From Kiritimatiellia bacterium (GTDB taxonomy: Bacteria > Verrucomicrobiota > Kiritimatiellia > RFP12 > UBA1067): a stretch of 32,280 nucleotides of DNA. Of this stretch, positions 15,201 to 21,794 are shown in pieces (position 1 is the stretch's first letter; the number at the start of each line of letters is the position of its first letter). Made by a program: the position numbers and the translations under genes. The stretch lies in assembly GCA_028686345.1 (NCBI GenBank), contig JAQUCE010000058.1, positions 1 to 32,280 of the forward strand, read 5' to 3'. The notes below the pieces were generated by a model that saw nothing but the letters and a program-made list of their open reading frames with translations, was not told the DNA's origin and made no database searches.

Positions 15201-15742
15201 GCTGCAGCCACACAGCAATCCACATACTGCCAGCCAACACCGCTGTGGCGCGTGCCTGGAGCTTCAGCACGCCACTGAACAAAGAGGGATGGAGTGATAA
15301 AAACCTGGGCACAAAAGACATGGAGTTTAAGGGTGAGCAGTGGTCCTGCATCTCACGACCTGTCCAGCTCGTTGCAGGTGGTCACTACATTGTTGCCATG
15401 GAGAGTGCGCCCGACGCCCATCTGCTCTCACCCGATGCACTCAACGTGGATATTGATAAAAACAAGATCATAGCAATCCGTTTGCAAAATCACACCCCCG
15501 TTGAGCAAATGCGCATCCGGTTCACAACAAAAAAAGCGCCGACCTGGGATGCAAACCTCAGCCAGGCATTTGCAGTAACCCCGCACAACACTGTGGAGCA
15601 CCTCTACACAATCGATATGCGCAAGGCCCCTGGGTGGAGCGGAAAACTGAAACAACTTCGAATCGACTTTACGGATGGCACGCCGCTCACCGGCACCTGC
15701 CGCATTGACTACATATGGATCGGACAACAGCCCAAAAAATAA
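12245..15742 (+). CDS. Exported LamG / right-handed beta-helix / PKD-like protein
   Basis: A multidomain exported protein of 1165 residues, probably polysaccharide-binding or -degrading, but no catalytic residues can be assigned. Order: signal peptide 1-24; LamG-like domain 1 at about 29-205 and domain 2 at about 213-388, clear duplicates sharing WPF(N/D)G, WEPRV, IKP(G/N)TWY and the R(I)-aspartate endings; a CARDB-like beta domain at 389-480; a right-handed parallel beta-helix from about 513 (TYYVDSLHGNN, a typical entry motif) to 900, with repeated turns such as LIIRNCHF and LLIEDCIAHH; a PKD-like domain at about 906-995 (NNPPTVEAGEE); and a C-terminal beta-rich domain ending in IDYIWIG. 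The frame extends upstream to 12062, but the ATG at 12245 begins a good signal peptide. The ribosome-binding site is weak. Confidence 0.82.
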   Translation: MKTFLLFLAVAIPLLPITDALSAETPTWSGYWPFNGHLSDVSGNGQHAYADQSVFTPGVEGQALRLTPNTVIDIPDAPGLRLTHGFRLACRVRLATLPVGNAWATIAIKGEYSKGEYVLRVDPASEGRHLSFFVNTGDWEPRVKSKTPIKPGTWYQVEAGWDEQGLWMTANNETTRTARSGDPIATRAPLRLGSFDGELDELRIASPGGNHTAVACWPFDGNTRDASGHGHDFSGAKHTFVPVTGGEALHLTSTDTLAIPSTPELQLAPGIRIDCSLFLKETSKNTTPIIIKDNEYQLRVNPQSEDGKLAFFVNLGGWEPRVSAGERIKPNTWYRIIAQWDGLTMSLEVNGRQSKTHRSGFAKPGNSSLVLGGFSGLLDNVRIDNPKPDLVRLRNLSAENTLLRAGRSERLTGMAHNFGNVVTGCVVTLELPKGVVYESPAMLNIGALPAGSTKPVEWRVRAEASISATATFKIVTPGAAPILKHKSLAFLAQTDPGQSARARDPLATRDAQAVTYYVDSLHGNNALSGTTPESAWKDFTLVNGRTLGPGEQLLIRRGSVINQELQLSARGTAQAWAEIGAYGEGPRPIIRRNWHINDRCMLITAPDYLCIRGLVVSHAGKGVIAYYPKRGHRGLLIEDCIAHHIEGLYRHNSHGIPEWLDQRGAPGDGMNSSVGFGVSGASAEDLVLRNCEMFQCSWGFRFSGDNVTIDRIFCHDNYAHNTSPHPAITSIQRSYLQNSIFDASGWHAFAGTMGIMVCYPQSLIIRNCHFLNQPDSGSHDQGGIDFEAGGEGCLIDCCTFRNNAGAAIEVLGLRSPQARKIEVVGSRFDRNNIADKLGPSEIFIWGGSSDPEICCSTGLIRDNGCVLTPGVAFFTNQAPATTHWVLSNNTEYATAEDMDKAMPLNNPPTVEAGEEIWSDQAFVRLAGAVSDDKKPAPGKLAIKWEVMEGPGNVTFHNADNPITKADFSAPGDYGLRLTADDGELWRCSHTAIHILPANTAVARAWSFSTPLNKEGWSDKNLGTKDMEFKGEQWSCISRPVQLVAGGHYIVAMESAPDAHLLSPDALNVDIDKNKIIAIRLQNHTPVEQMRIRFTTKKAPTWDANLSQAFAVTPHNTVEHLYTIDMRKAPGWSGKLKQLRIDFTDGTPLTGTCRIDYIWIGQQPKK

Positions 15743-15804
15743 TTTTTTGATGCTGGACTTTGCTGCAACGACAATGATTCGCTTTTGAAAGTGGTGATGT
15801 TTAT

Positions 15805-15894
15805 GTGCGCGAGTGCGCGAGTAAAAGAGGTCGCGCCTTTTGTGCGGGAGCAACGTAGCTCCGATTTCCAATCAAAGATGTCCGGTTGGAAACC
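15805..15894 (+). repeat. Family B double-hairpin repeat, copy 2
   Basis: It starts with GTGCGCGAGTGCGCGAG. After a short insert it continues with TTTTGTGCGGGAGC, the GGAGC/GCTCC hairpin (from 15847) and the TTTCCAATC...GGTTGGAAACC imperfect palindrome. It lies about 60 bases downstream of the beta-helix protein gene. Confidence 0.8.
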
Positions 15895-16006
15895 GCGTAA
15901 ATCAGTGCCTGTCCCTAAGCGGTGTCTTGAACAACCATCCACTATCAGCCTTTTGAAGTACCTCAAGCTTCCAGCTTGAATGAAAATATTTTCTGCAAGC
16001 AAGATG

Positions 16007-16061
16007 CTTGCACTACTCCATTATCACTTTTACGGTAACGTCTCAAAAATCCGCTTTGGAG
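16007..16061 (+). repeat. Family D module, copy 1
   Basis: CTTGCACTACTCCATTATCA followed by a GTAACGTCTCAA box and CCGCTTTGGAG. It is nearly identical to 21739-21794. Shorter matches to the GTAACGTCTCAA part occur at 5541-5568 and directly after the giant gene at 31976-32001. Confidence 0.8.
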
Positions 16062-16106
16062 CAGCCTTCCTCCTTCGCCAAGGCTACGGCGGACAAAGAA
16101 AGGCTG
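16062..16106. repeat. E module: conserved core within CAGCCTT/AAGGCTG arms
   Basis: A 45-bp unit with 7-bp inverted ends enclosing the core CTTCGCCAAGGCTACGGCGG, which itself can fold (CGCC/GGCG). The same unit is at 5568-5612. The same core appears in opposite orientation within different arms at 16304-16351 and 21591-21638. Confidence 0.8.
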
Positions 16107-16138
16107 GACAACAAACCTTACGCAGCAAACGTTTGTTA

Positions 16139-16235
16139 CTGTAGCAGCTGGCTCTTAATCACAAATTTTTTGTGAGGGCGAAAATCTTCCACACATCACA
16201 CAAACTTTTTTGGTTACGGCGACTAGCTGCTTTAG
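16139..16235 (-). repeat. Family C hairpin-bounded element, copy 1 (inverted)
   Basis: A 97-bp element that aligns on the minus strand with 21356-21452. Its ends, CTAAAGCAGCTAG and CTGTAGCAGCTGG (each read inward), are inverted repeats with a few mismatches and wobble pairs. Just beyond it, on the left, lies the AACAAAC/GTTTGTT hairpin (about 16110-16137). The interior keeps TGTGTGATGTG and GCCCTCAC. Confidence 0.8.
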
Positions 16236-16237
16236 GT

Positions 16238-16270
16238 GTAGTAGCCGCTCTACGAGCGGCATTTTACTAC
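16238..16270. repeat. Strong hairpin
   Basis: GTAGTA-GCCGCTC-TAC-GAGCGGC-ATTT-TACTAC: a 7-bp GC-rich stem with a 3-base loop inside a second 6-bp stem. It lies directly after the C element. No T-run follows. Confidence 0.75.
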
Positions 16271-16425
16271 AGGCTAATGAAAGGCGCGCCCCGGGGTGTA
16301 GGGTTGCTTCCAGCATGTCCGCCGTAGCCTTGGCGAAGGAGGAAGAAGCAATTAGCGTCTGCCGGGCGATTGTTCGCCAAAGGCGCACCATGGGATTTCA
16401 TTATCTTTGTTTGGCTCATCCGTCG
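16271..16425 (+). repeat. Long shared stretch with F module (16304-16351)
   Basis: This region and 21553-21705 align over about 150 bases, starting at CAGGCT(A/C)ATGAAAGGCGC and continuing past GCAATTAGCGT and GGGCGATTGTTCG. Within it is a 48-bp F module bounded by TTGCTTC and GAAGCAA around the TCCGCCGTAGCCTTGGCG core. The core's translation (SFAKATAD in one frame) produces spurious open frames. Confidence 0.75.
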
Positions 16426-16552
16426 TCGTCCCGCAACCCGGCTTCGCCCGCAAGCGGGGCTACGCCGTGGCATTGCGGAACTATGCCGGACAAGGGCCGC
16501 CAACCCTACACGTTTCCACTGTGATGAAGCCTGCATGCCGCGCGACAGGCGC

Positions 16553-16628
16553 AAGTGCGCGAGTGCGCATGTTTTGTGCGGGAGCAACGCAGCTCCGATG
16601 TCCAATCAAAGATGTCCGGTTGGAAACC
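16553..16628 (+). repeat. Family B double-hairpin repeat, copy 3
   Basis: AAGTGCGCGAGTGCGCATG, TTTTGTGCGGGAGC, the GGAGC/GCTCC hairpin (from 16581), then the TCCAATC...GGTTGGAAACC arm pair. It is the closest match to the inverted copy near 8.5 kb. Confidence 0.8.
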
Positions 16629-16736
16629 AAGGCGCGAAGCAAGGAGGTCGTTCGCTATGCGGGCGACTGCGAGTGGCACGCGAATGAACAGGCGCGCACT
16701 CTGGTCAGCCTTTCGATAGCGGCGACGATGCTGGTG

Positions 16737-16884
16737 GACGATTTACGATAGCGGCGGCGGCAACGGAGCATACGGCGCGGCCACACTGAACAACTGCACG
16801 GTCACAAACAACACAGGAGGCGGAGTCACGGGGGTGGCTTATGGAGAGGGACATCACCTCTACGCGAACAACTTGATTGGAAAG
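16737..16884 (+). pseudogene. Scrap of a beta-helix repeat surface protein
   Basis: One frame reads IYDSGGGNGAYGAATLNNC and then TVTNNTGGGVTGVAYG, the LNNCTVT(N/G)N turn pattern of polymorphic beta-helix proteins abundant in this type of genome. There is no start, no stop in a sensible place and no flanking homologous sequence, so this is a leftover of about 50 codons at the edge of the repeat mosaic, just downstream of pmm on the opposite strand. Confidence 0.6.
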
Positions 16885-16911
16885 CCTGTACAACAAACTT
16901 CCTGCTCTGTC

Positions 16912-18240
16912 TCACGCCCGTATCACGGCCAGGATCTCATCGCGTTTCTCAACCATCAGCGCCTCGGTTTTGGCCTCCAGGTTGAGGCGCACCAGCGGCT
17001 CGGTGTTGGAGCAGCGCACATTAAACCACCAGCTGTCAAACTCAACGCTGACACCATCCAGCTCAAACAGGCGGCCATCCCCTTTGCTGTACCTGGCTTT
17101 TAGTTGAGCCAGAATTGCCTGCGGGTCTCCTTTGACCTCGGAGTTGATCTCACCGCTCTGAAAATATTTTTTCAAAGGCGCCACCAGCTCGGAGAGCGGA
17201 CGATCCGACCTGCTCACAATATTCGCCAGCGCCAGAATGGCCATGGCCGAGCTCTCGGCCGTGAAATTATCTTTGAAGTAGTAGTGCCCGCTCAGCTCAC
17301 CGGCGAAAAGGGCATTGTGCTCGCGCATCTGCGCCTTGATAAAGGCGTGGCCTACGCGGCTCATCATAGGTGTGCCGCCAGCGGCTTGGATCACCTCTTT
17401 GACAACCCAACTGCTGCGCAGGTCATAAAATATAGCGCCTTTCTCGGTTGCGAGCACATCCTGGGCGATCAGCGCGGTGGTCAGATCCATGGCGATAGCC
17501 TCGCCCCTCTCATCCACAAAGCCGGCGCGGTCAGCGTCGCCATCATAGGCGACCCCGAAAGCATAGTCACCCTCGCGCACCATCTGCTGCAGATCCCTCA
17601 GCGTCTCAAGGTTGAGCGGATTAGCCTCGTGGTTTGGAAAAGAGCCATCCGGATCGCTGAAAAGTCCATCATAGGTGATGGTGCCTTTCAACGCTTTATT
17701 CTCCCAGATGCCCATGCCATTGGCAAAGTCAATTGCAACGTGAATCGGACGCTGAAGTTTGGCGTGTGCCGCCACATGCCTGGCATACTCAGGCTCGATA
17801 TCATACTGAGTGATGCTTCCAGGGGTCGCGGCAGGCGGCGCATAGGACTCCTCCAACACCATCCGTTCAATCTCCATAATGCCGGTGTCACCGCTGATTG
17901 GCTCCGCTCCTGCGCGGCAGAGCTTGAATCCATTCCACGGCGCCGGATTATGCGAGGCGGTGATCATGATCGAGCCATCGGCGCCCAAGGTTCCATTGGC
18001 GAAATAAGACATCGGCGTTGAACCGTAACCAATGTCAATCACATCCGCACCTTGCTCACAGACGCCTCGGGCCAATGCTTCAAACAGCGGCTCAGAGTGC
18101 GGGCGGATGTCGCGGGCGACAACCACCTTCCGGCAGCCGACAAGGGTCACAAACGCGCGCCCAATCTTATAAGCCACCTCGTTGGTCAGCTCCTTACCGT
18201 AGATTCCTCTTATATCATACGCTTTGAATATACTAGCCAT
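16912..18240 (-). CDS. Phosphomannomutase/phosphoglucomutase
   Basis: An alpha-D-phosphohexomutase that interconverts hexose 6- and 1-phosphates, supplying sugar-1-phosphates for nucleotide-sugar synthesis. The 442-residue protein has the four-domain landmarks: FKAYDIRGIYG at the N-terminus, the phosphoserine loop TASHNP (S96), the Mg2+ loop DGDADR (about 233-238), the sugar-recognition loop GELSGH (about 314-319) and the phosphate-binding SNTEPLVRLNLE near the C-terminus. Domain 2 looks shortened between DFANGMG and DGSFPNH, where most relatives have 10-15 more residues; the active-site loops are intact. An AAGGA site precedes the ATG. It follows dctM by 42 bases on the same strand and is probably the last gene of that operon. 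Confidence 0.93.
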   Translation of the reverse strand: MASIFKAYDIRGIYGKELTNEVAYKIGRAFVTLVGCRKVVVARDIRPHSEPLFEALARGVCEQGADVIDIGYGSTPMSYFANGTLGADGSIMITASHNPAPWNGFKLCRAGAEPISGDTGIMEIERMVLEESYAPPAATPGSITQYDIEPEYARHVAAHAKLQRPIHVAIDFANGMGIWENKALKGTITYDGLFSDPDGSFPNHEANPLNLETLRDLQQMVREGDYAFGVAYDGDADRAGFVDERGEAIAMDLTTALIAQDVLATEKGAIFYDLRSSWVVKEVIQAAGGTPMMSRVGHAFIKAQMREHNALFAGELSGHYYFKDNFTAESSAMAILALANIVSRSDRPLSELVAPLKKYFQSGEINSEVKGDPQAILAQLKARYSKGDGRLFELDGVSVEFDSWWFNVRCSNTEPLVRLNLEAKTEALMVEKRDEILAVIRA

Positions 18241-18282
18241 CTCATAATCCTTTCAGTTTAAAATTGATTGTTACGGCCCCTG

Positions 18283-19602
18283 CTATTTCACCAGGCCACA
18301 AAGCCTGGGAATGATCATTGAGAACCAGGGAATATAGGTGATAAGCATCAATGCCACGATCATGGCGCCGAAGAATGGCAGCGCCTCGCGGGTGACATTG
18401 GCGATCGTGGTCTTGCCGACCCCGCAGCCAATAAACAGGCAGGTGCCGACTGGCGGTGTGCAGAGCCCGATACAGAGGTTGGCGATCATAATGATACCAA
18501 AGTGGATATCCGAGATCCCCAGCTTGTGGGCCACTGGCAGCAAGATCGGGGTGAAGATCAGCAGTGCGGGGGTCATATCCATAAAGGTTCCGACTGCCAA
18601 GAGCAGCAAATTGATTGTCAGCAGCACAATGTAGGGATTATCGGAGATACCCATCAGGGCTGCGGAGACTGTCTGCGGGATATTGGCCATGGTCATGATC
18701 CAGGACATGGCGCTGGAGGCGCCGATCAGGAGCATCACCACAGCGGTGGTCAAGCCAGTCTGCAAACAGATATCCGGCAGCTCCTTCCAGGGGATCTCGC
18801 GGTAGATGATCACAGAGAGCAGGAACGCGTAGGCCACCGCCACTGCGGCGGCCTCGGTGGCGCCGAAGACACCGCCCAGAATACCGCCGATAATCACAAT
18901 GATCAGCAGCAGACTGGGGAGCGCGCGCCAACAGACAACCACAGGATGCACCTTGGCCGCGGCTGCCAGCAGCTCTTCCGCGGCATCCAGCCGGCCATAA
19001 CCGCGTTTGATCGAGATAATGCCTGAGACAACCATGATCGCGATTCCCACCAGAATGCCTGGCAGAATACCGGCCATGAACATGGCGGCCACAGAGACTG
19101 AACCGCCGACAGCCACGGTATAGACAATCATGCAGTTGGAGGGCGGAATAAGCAGGCCGGTGGTCGCGGCGGTCACAGTGACAGCCACGTTGAAATCGCG
19201 GTCATAACCCTTGCGGTTCATCTCCGGAATCATAAACCCGCCGACTGAGGAGACCGCCGCCGCGGCCGACCCGGAGATGCTTCCAAAGAGCATGCAGGTG
19301 AATGTGTTCACATACCCCAATCCACCGGGGAGCCGTCCCACCATCAAAGAGGCAAATTCAATCAGCCGCCGCGCCAAACCGCCGCGGCCCATCAGGTAGC
19401 CGGAGAAGACAAAAAACGGGATCGCCAGCAAAGGAAAGCTATCAATCCCGTTAGCCATGCGCTGGGCCACGGTGAACCCGGCATCGCCGCCGCTGGCGAT
19501 GATCGCCAACAAGGATGAACCGGAAATGGCAACCGCGATCGGCGCATTCATCATCAGAAGCACCACAAACGAAACAACCAAGATCAGCACAATACTACCC
19601 AT
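18283..19602 (-). CDS. dctM: TRAP transporter large permease subunit (DctM family)
   Basis: This is the sodium-coupled transport channel of a tripartite ATP-independent periplasmic transporter. The 439-residue protein has about twelve hydrophobic segments and family landmarks: LLAIPFFVFSGYLMGRGG near residue 55, GSISGSAAAAVSSVGGFMIPEM near 110, TAATTGLLIPPSNCMIVY near 145, and C-terminal DMTPALLIFTPILLPVAHKLGI followed by GLCTPPVGTCLFIGCGV. A GGAGG site lies within the end of dctQ, and only four bases separate the two genes. The substrate cannot be read from this subunit. Confidence 0.93.
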   Translation of the reverse strand: MGSIVLILVVSFVVLLMMNAPIAVAISGSSLLAIIASGGDAGFTVAQRMANGIDSFPLLAIPFFVFSGYLMGRGGLARRLIEFASLMVGRLPGGLGYVNTFTCMLFGSISGSAAAAVSSVGGFMIPEMNRKGYDRDFNVAVTVTAATTGLLIPPSNCMIVYTVAVGGSVSVAAMFMAGILPGILVGIAIMVVSGIISIKRGYGRLDAAEELLAAAAKVHPVVVCWRALPSLLLIIVIIGGILGGVFGATEAAAVAVAYAFLLSVIIYREIPWKELPDICLQTGLTTAVVMLLIGASSAMSWIMTMANIPQTVSAALMGISDNPYIVLLTINLLLLAVGTFMDMTPALLIFTPILLPVAHKLGISDIHFGIIMIANLCIGLCTPPVGTCLFIGCGVGKTTIANVTREALPFFGAMIVALMLITYIPWFSMIIPRLCGLVK

Positions 19603-19606
19603 AACA

Positions 19607-20143
19607 TCAACCCTCCGACTCAGCTTCTGTGTTCAAAGAATCAGATGGTTGCTGTAGCACTTCAACTAGATTCTCGATTGTGAAAAGAACGATAAACAAC
19701 CCTGAGAGCGGCAGTGCCATATAAACCATGCCGCGCGTCATAAAGCTGATGGTGGGCAGAATCTGCGGCATCTGCTCACGGGCAAGCGCGCCCCCCCCGA
19801 TTAAGAAAACAACCACAACCAGAGCAATGATGATCAACTGCACAACCACTGCCATAATCCTCGCTGCCTCGGGGTGCATCTTGCCTACAAAATAATCAAC
19901 CCCCAGGTGCGCTTTACGGTCAAAGGCCAGAGCCGCGCCAAAGGTCGAGACCCAGATCAGAAGCAGGCGGGCCAGCTCATCCGTGTACTCGGCCTGGCCG
20001 CCAATAAACGGCATCATCTTAGAGAGGTAGCGCGTTAGGACACCCCAGAGCACCGTGAGAGTCAGTCCCACCACCAGTACAACCACTAGGATCTCCAGCA
20101 TTTTGACACTCATGTTCCGCAGAGACTTTAAAACGTTTATCAT
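19607..20143 (-). CDS. dctQ: TRAP transporter small permease subunit (DctQ family)
   Basis: The 178-residue small membrane subunit that joins DctM. Four hydrophobic segments are visible, with the typical EYTDELARLLLIWVSTFGAALAFDRKAHLGVDYF region in the middle. A GTG one codon upstream is in frame, but the ATG at 20143 is preferred: it overlaps the dctP stop by one base (TGATG) and has AGGAGG seven bases before it. Order P-Q-M on one strand is the standard TRAP arrangement. Confidence 0.9.
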   Translation of the reverse strand: MINVLKSLRNMSVKMLEILVVVLVVGLTLTVLWGVLTRYLSKMMPFIGGQAEYTDELARLLLIWVSTFGAALAFDRKAHLGVDYFVGKMHPEAARIMAVVVQLIIIALVVVVFLIGGGALAREQMPQILPTISFMTRGMVYMALPLSGLFIVLFTIENLVEVLQQPSDSLNTEAESEG

Positions 20144-21156
20144 CACTTGACCTCCTGTATCTCAGCATACAGTGCGCGAACATCAGCGTACTCCTCCATC
20201 TTCAGGATTGGCGCACAGGCTTCGCGGAAGCTCTCGATATCCGGGGTGATGATCTCCACCCCTGCTGCTTGCGCCTCTTTCAGACACTCGTCGGTTTTCT
20301 CCTTCCACAGCTTGCGCTGAAAGATCTCCGACTCACTGGCGGCGGTCTGCAAGGCCACACGGATATCCATTGGCAACCCATCCCAGACTTTAGTACTCAC
20401 AATTACCATGTCAGGTATGCGCTGGTGTCCGGAGAGCGTGAAGTATTTGCAGACCTCACTGTGTTTGCTGGTAATGAATGAGGGCGGATTATTCTCGGCC
20501 GCGTCCACCACCCCTTGGGAGAGCGCGGTGTAAAGCTCTCCCCAGTTAATGGGGCAGGGGCTGCCGCCCATGGCTTTAATCATATCCATGGCCGAGCGGC
20601 TGTTCATCACGCGCACCTTCAGCCCCTTCACATCATCCACGCTGCGGATCGCCACTTTGGTGGAATAAAAGTTACGGTCGCCGGAGTCATAATAACAGAG
20701 CCCCTTAAAATTGAGAGCCATCCCTGACTGCAATATTTTTTCGCCAACCGGACTGTGCATGGTGTTCCAGAAGTGCTCCGCATTACGGAAGGCAAAAGGG
20801 ACTGAAAAGACCTTCATCTCCGGGATAAAGGCCTCAATCGCGCCTGTTGAAACCTTGGTCATGGCCAACTCCCCCTTCTGCACCTGCTCCAGACAGTCAA
20901 CCTCGCCGCCCAGCACACCGCCGGAGTAAACATCAATTGTCGCCCTGCCGTCACTCAGCTCCTCCAGCCTTTGCTTCATAAAAAGCATACCTTGGTGGAC
21001 CGGGTGTGACTCATCCAAACCGTGGCCAAGCTTAAAAACAATCTTGCCGCCTGCACCTCCCTTTTCGCGTGGCTTAATCACAAAGGCACCTAGAACACAG
21101 GCAAGCAACACTCCGGTCATCAAGCCAGCCAAAAAAGAAGATTTCGTTTTATCCAT
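20143..21156 (-). CDS. dctP: TRAP transporter substrate-binding protein (DctP family)
   Basis: The periplasmic solute receptor of the TRAP system, 337 residues. The N-terminus (about 8-27) is a signal or anchor; LLAC20 would fit a lipobox, but hydrophobic residues follow it, so lipidation is uncertain. Family features are FKLGHGLDESHPVHQG near 41, LGGEVDCLEQVQKGELAM, and GLKVRVMNS with R182, the arginine that pairs with the substrate carboxylate in most relatives, followed by GELYTALSQGVVDAAENNPPS. This supports an organic acid substrate such as a uronate or other carboxylated sugar, which would fit the downstream hexose-phosphate mutase, though that link is an inference. Confidence 0.92.
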   Translation of the reverse strand: MDKTKSSFLAGLMTGVLLACVLGAFVIKPREKGGAGGKIVFKLGHGLDESHPVHQGMLFMKQRLEELSDGRATIDVYSGGVLGGEVDCLEQVQKGELAMTKVSTGAIEAFIPEMKVFSVPFAFRNAEHFWNTMHSPVGEKILQSGMALNFKGLCYYDSGDRNFYSTKVAIRSVDDVKGLKVRVMNSRSAMDMIKAMGGSPCPINWGELYTALSQGVVDAAENNPPSFITSKHSEVCKYFTLSGHQRIPDMVIVSTKVWDGLPMDIRVALQTAASESEIFQRKLWKEKTDECLKEAQAAGVEIITPDIESFREACAPILKMEEYADVRALYAEIQEVK

Positions 21157-21355
21157 CGCTATTCCAGTCCTTTTTAATCGAGTTAAAGAGAGACAACAAG
21201 TGCAAAACTCACGTCCCTAAGAGATTCAGCTTCTCGCAAAAAACAAGAGTCTTTCGTAAATGGAAGTAGTATGCGAAAAAATTACATTTCAGTCGAGCCA
21301 AAAAAGCAAAACTCTGTGTCGCGAACTTTATCGACCCCTCTCACGACTGTCTGCT

Positions 21356-21452
21356 CTAAAGCAGCTAGTCGCCGCAATCAAAAGAGGTTGTGTGATGTGC
21401 GGGAGGTCGTCGCCCTCACTGACAGTTTGTGATTATGAGCCCGCTGCTTTAG
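21356..21452 (+). repeat. Family C hairpin-bounded element, copy 2
   Basis: A 97-bp element with 10-bp perfect inverted termini (CTAAAGCAGC and GCTGCTTTAG). The interior has GTTGTGTGATGTGCGGG, GCCCTCAC and TTTGTGATTATG. It is followed at once by TTACAAACGCTGCGCGTTTGG, a second hairpin (AAACGC/GCGTTT). This copy is the reference orientation. Confidence 0.85.
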
Positions 21453-21474
21453 TTACAAACGCTGCGCGTTTGGA

Positions 21475-21534
21475 GGAGCAACGCAGCTCCGATTTCCAAT
21501 CGGACATGTCCGGTTGGAAACCGGACCTACTGAA
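21475..21534 (+). repeat. Family B double-hairpin repeat, copy 4
   Basis: GGAGCAACGCAGCTCC forms the first hairpin. The second is the most complete of the set: CCGATTTCCAATCGGACATG continues into TCCGGTTGGAAACCGG, giving a nearly perfect palindrome centred on GGACATGTCC. The GTGCGCGAG leader of the other copies is absent. Confidence 0.8.
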
Positions 21535-21552
21535 ATTCGGCTTCGCATTTTG

Positions 21553-21705
21553 CTACAGGCTCATGAAAGGCGCACCCTGGGGGTGTAGTGTTGCTTCCAG
21601 CATGTCCGCCGTAGCCTTGGCGAAGGAGGATGAAGCAATTAGCGTATGCGGGCGATTGTTCGTCAAAGGCACGCCAAGGGTTTCATTTCTTTGTTTGGCC
21701 CAAAG
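21553..21705 (+). repeat. Shared stretch with F module (21591-21638), second copy
   Basis: The counterpart of 16271-16425. It contains the 48-bp F module with TTGCTTC/GAAGCAA ends and the TCCGCCGTAGCCTTGGCG core, and continues through GGGCGATTGTTCGTCAAAGG. Confidence 0.75.
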
Positions 21706-21738
21706 AGCCAACCTTACACATTTCAACTTTTCATTAAG

Positions 21739-21794
21739 CTTGCACTACTCCATTATCACTTTTGCAGTAACGTCTCAATAATTCGCTTTAGAAG
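21739..21794 (+). repeat. Family D module, copy 2
   Basis: Nearly identical to 16007-16061: CTTGCACTACTCCATTATCA, then GCAGTAACGTCTCAATAATT and CGCTTTAGAAG. It closes the second mosaic, whereas copy 1 lies before the shared modules of the first. Confidence 0.8.

Larger units (their letters stand above)
15743..16911. other. Gene-free repeat mosaic between the beta-helix gene and pmm
   Basis: About 1.17 kb without an intact gene. In order it holds a family B element, a GCAAGC/GCTTGC hairpin (about 15995-16010), a D module, an E module, an inverted C element with its flanking AACAAAC/GTTTGTT hairpin, a strong GCCGCTC/GAGCGGC hairpin, an F module in a stretch shared with 21.55-21.71 kb, another B element and finally a beta-helix gene scrap. 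Short open frames here encode repeat-derived peptides only. Confidence 0.75.

Noticed and set aside
16155..16391. Minus-strand frame with CVMCGRFSPS, recalling the MCGRF start of SRAP (HMCES/YedK) proteins, and a related CVMCGRSSPS frame at 21260-21781
   Set aside because: Both come from the interior of the family C repeat; the frame stops or leaves the motif within a few residues, copy 3 of the repeat breaks it, and no other SRAP residues are present.
15743..16911. Possible CRISPR array because of recurring 28-50 bp repeats
   Set aside because: Spacing is irregular, repeats differ in family and orientation, and there are no cas genes.
17104..18021. 305-codon open frame on the plus strand
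   Set aside because: It is antisense to the phosphohexomutase gene, whose catalytic motifs are all intact.
21260..21781. 173-codon plus-strand frame as a gene
   Set aside because: Its translation runs through C, B and F repeat modules, including the SFAKATAD-type core, and it has no ribosome-binding site.
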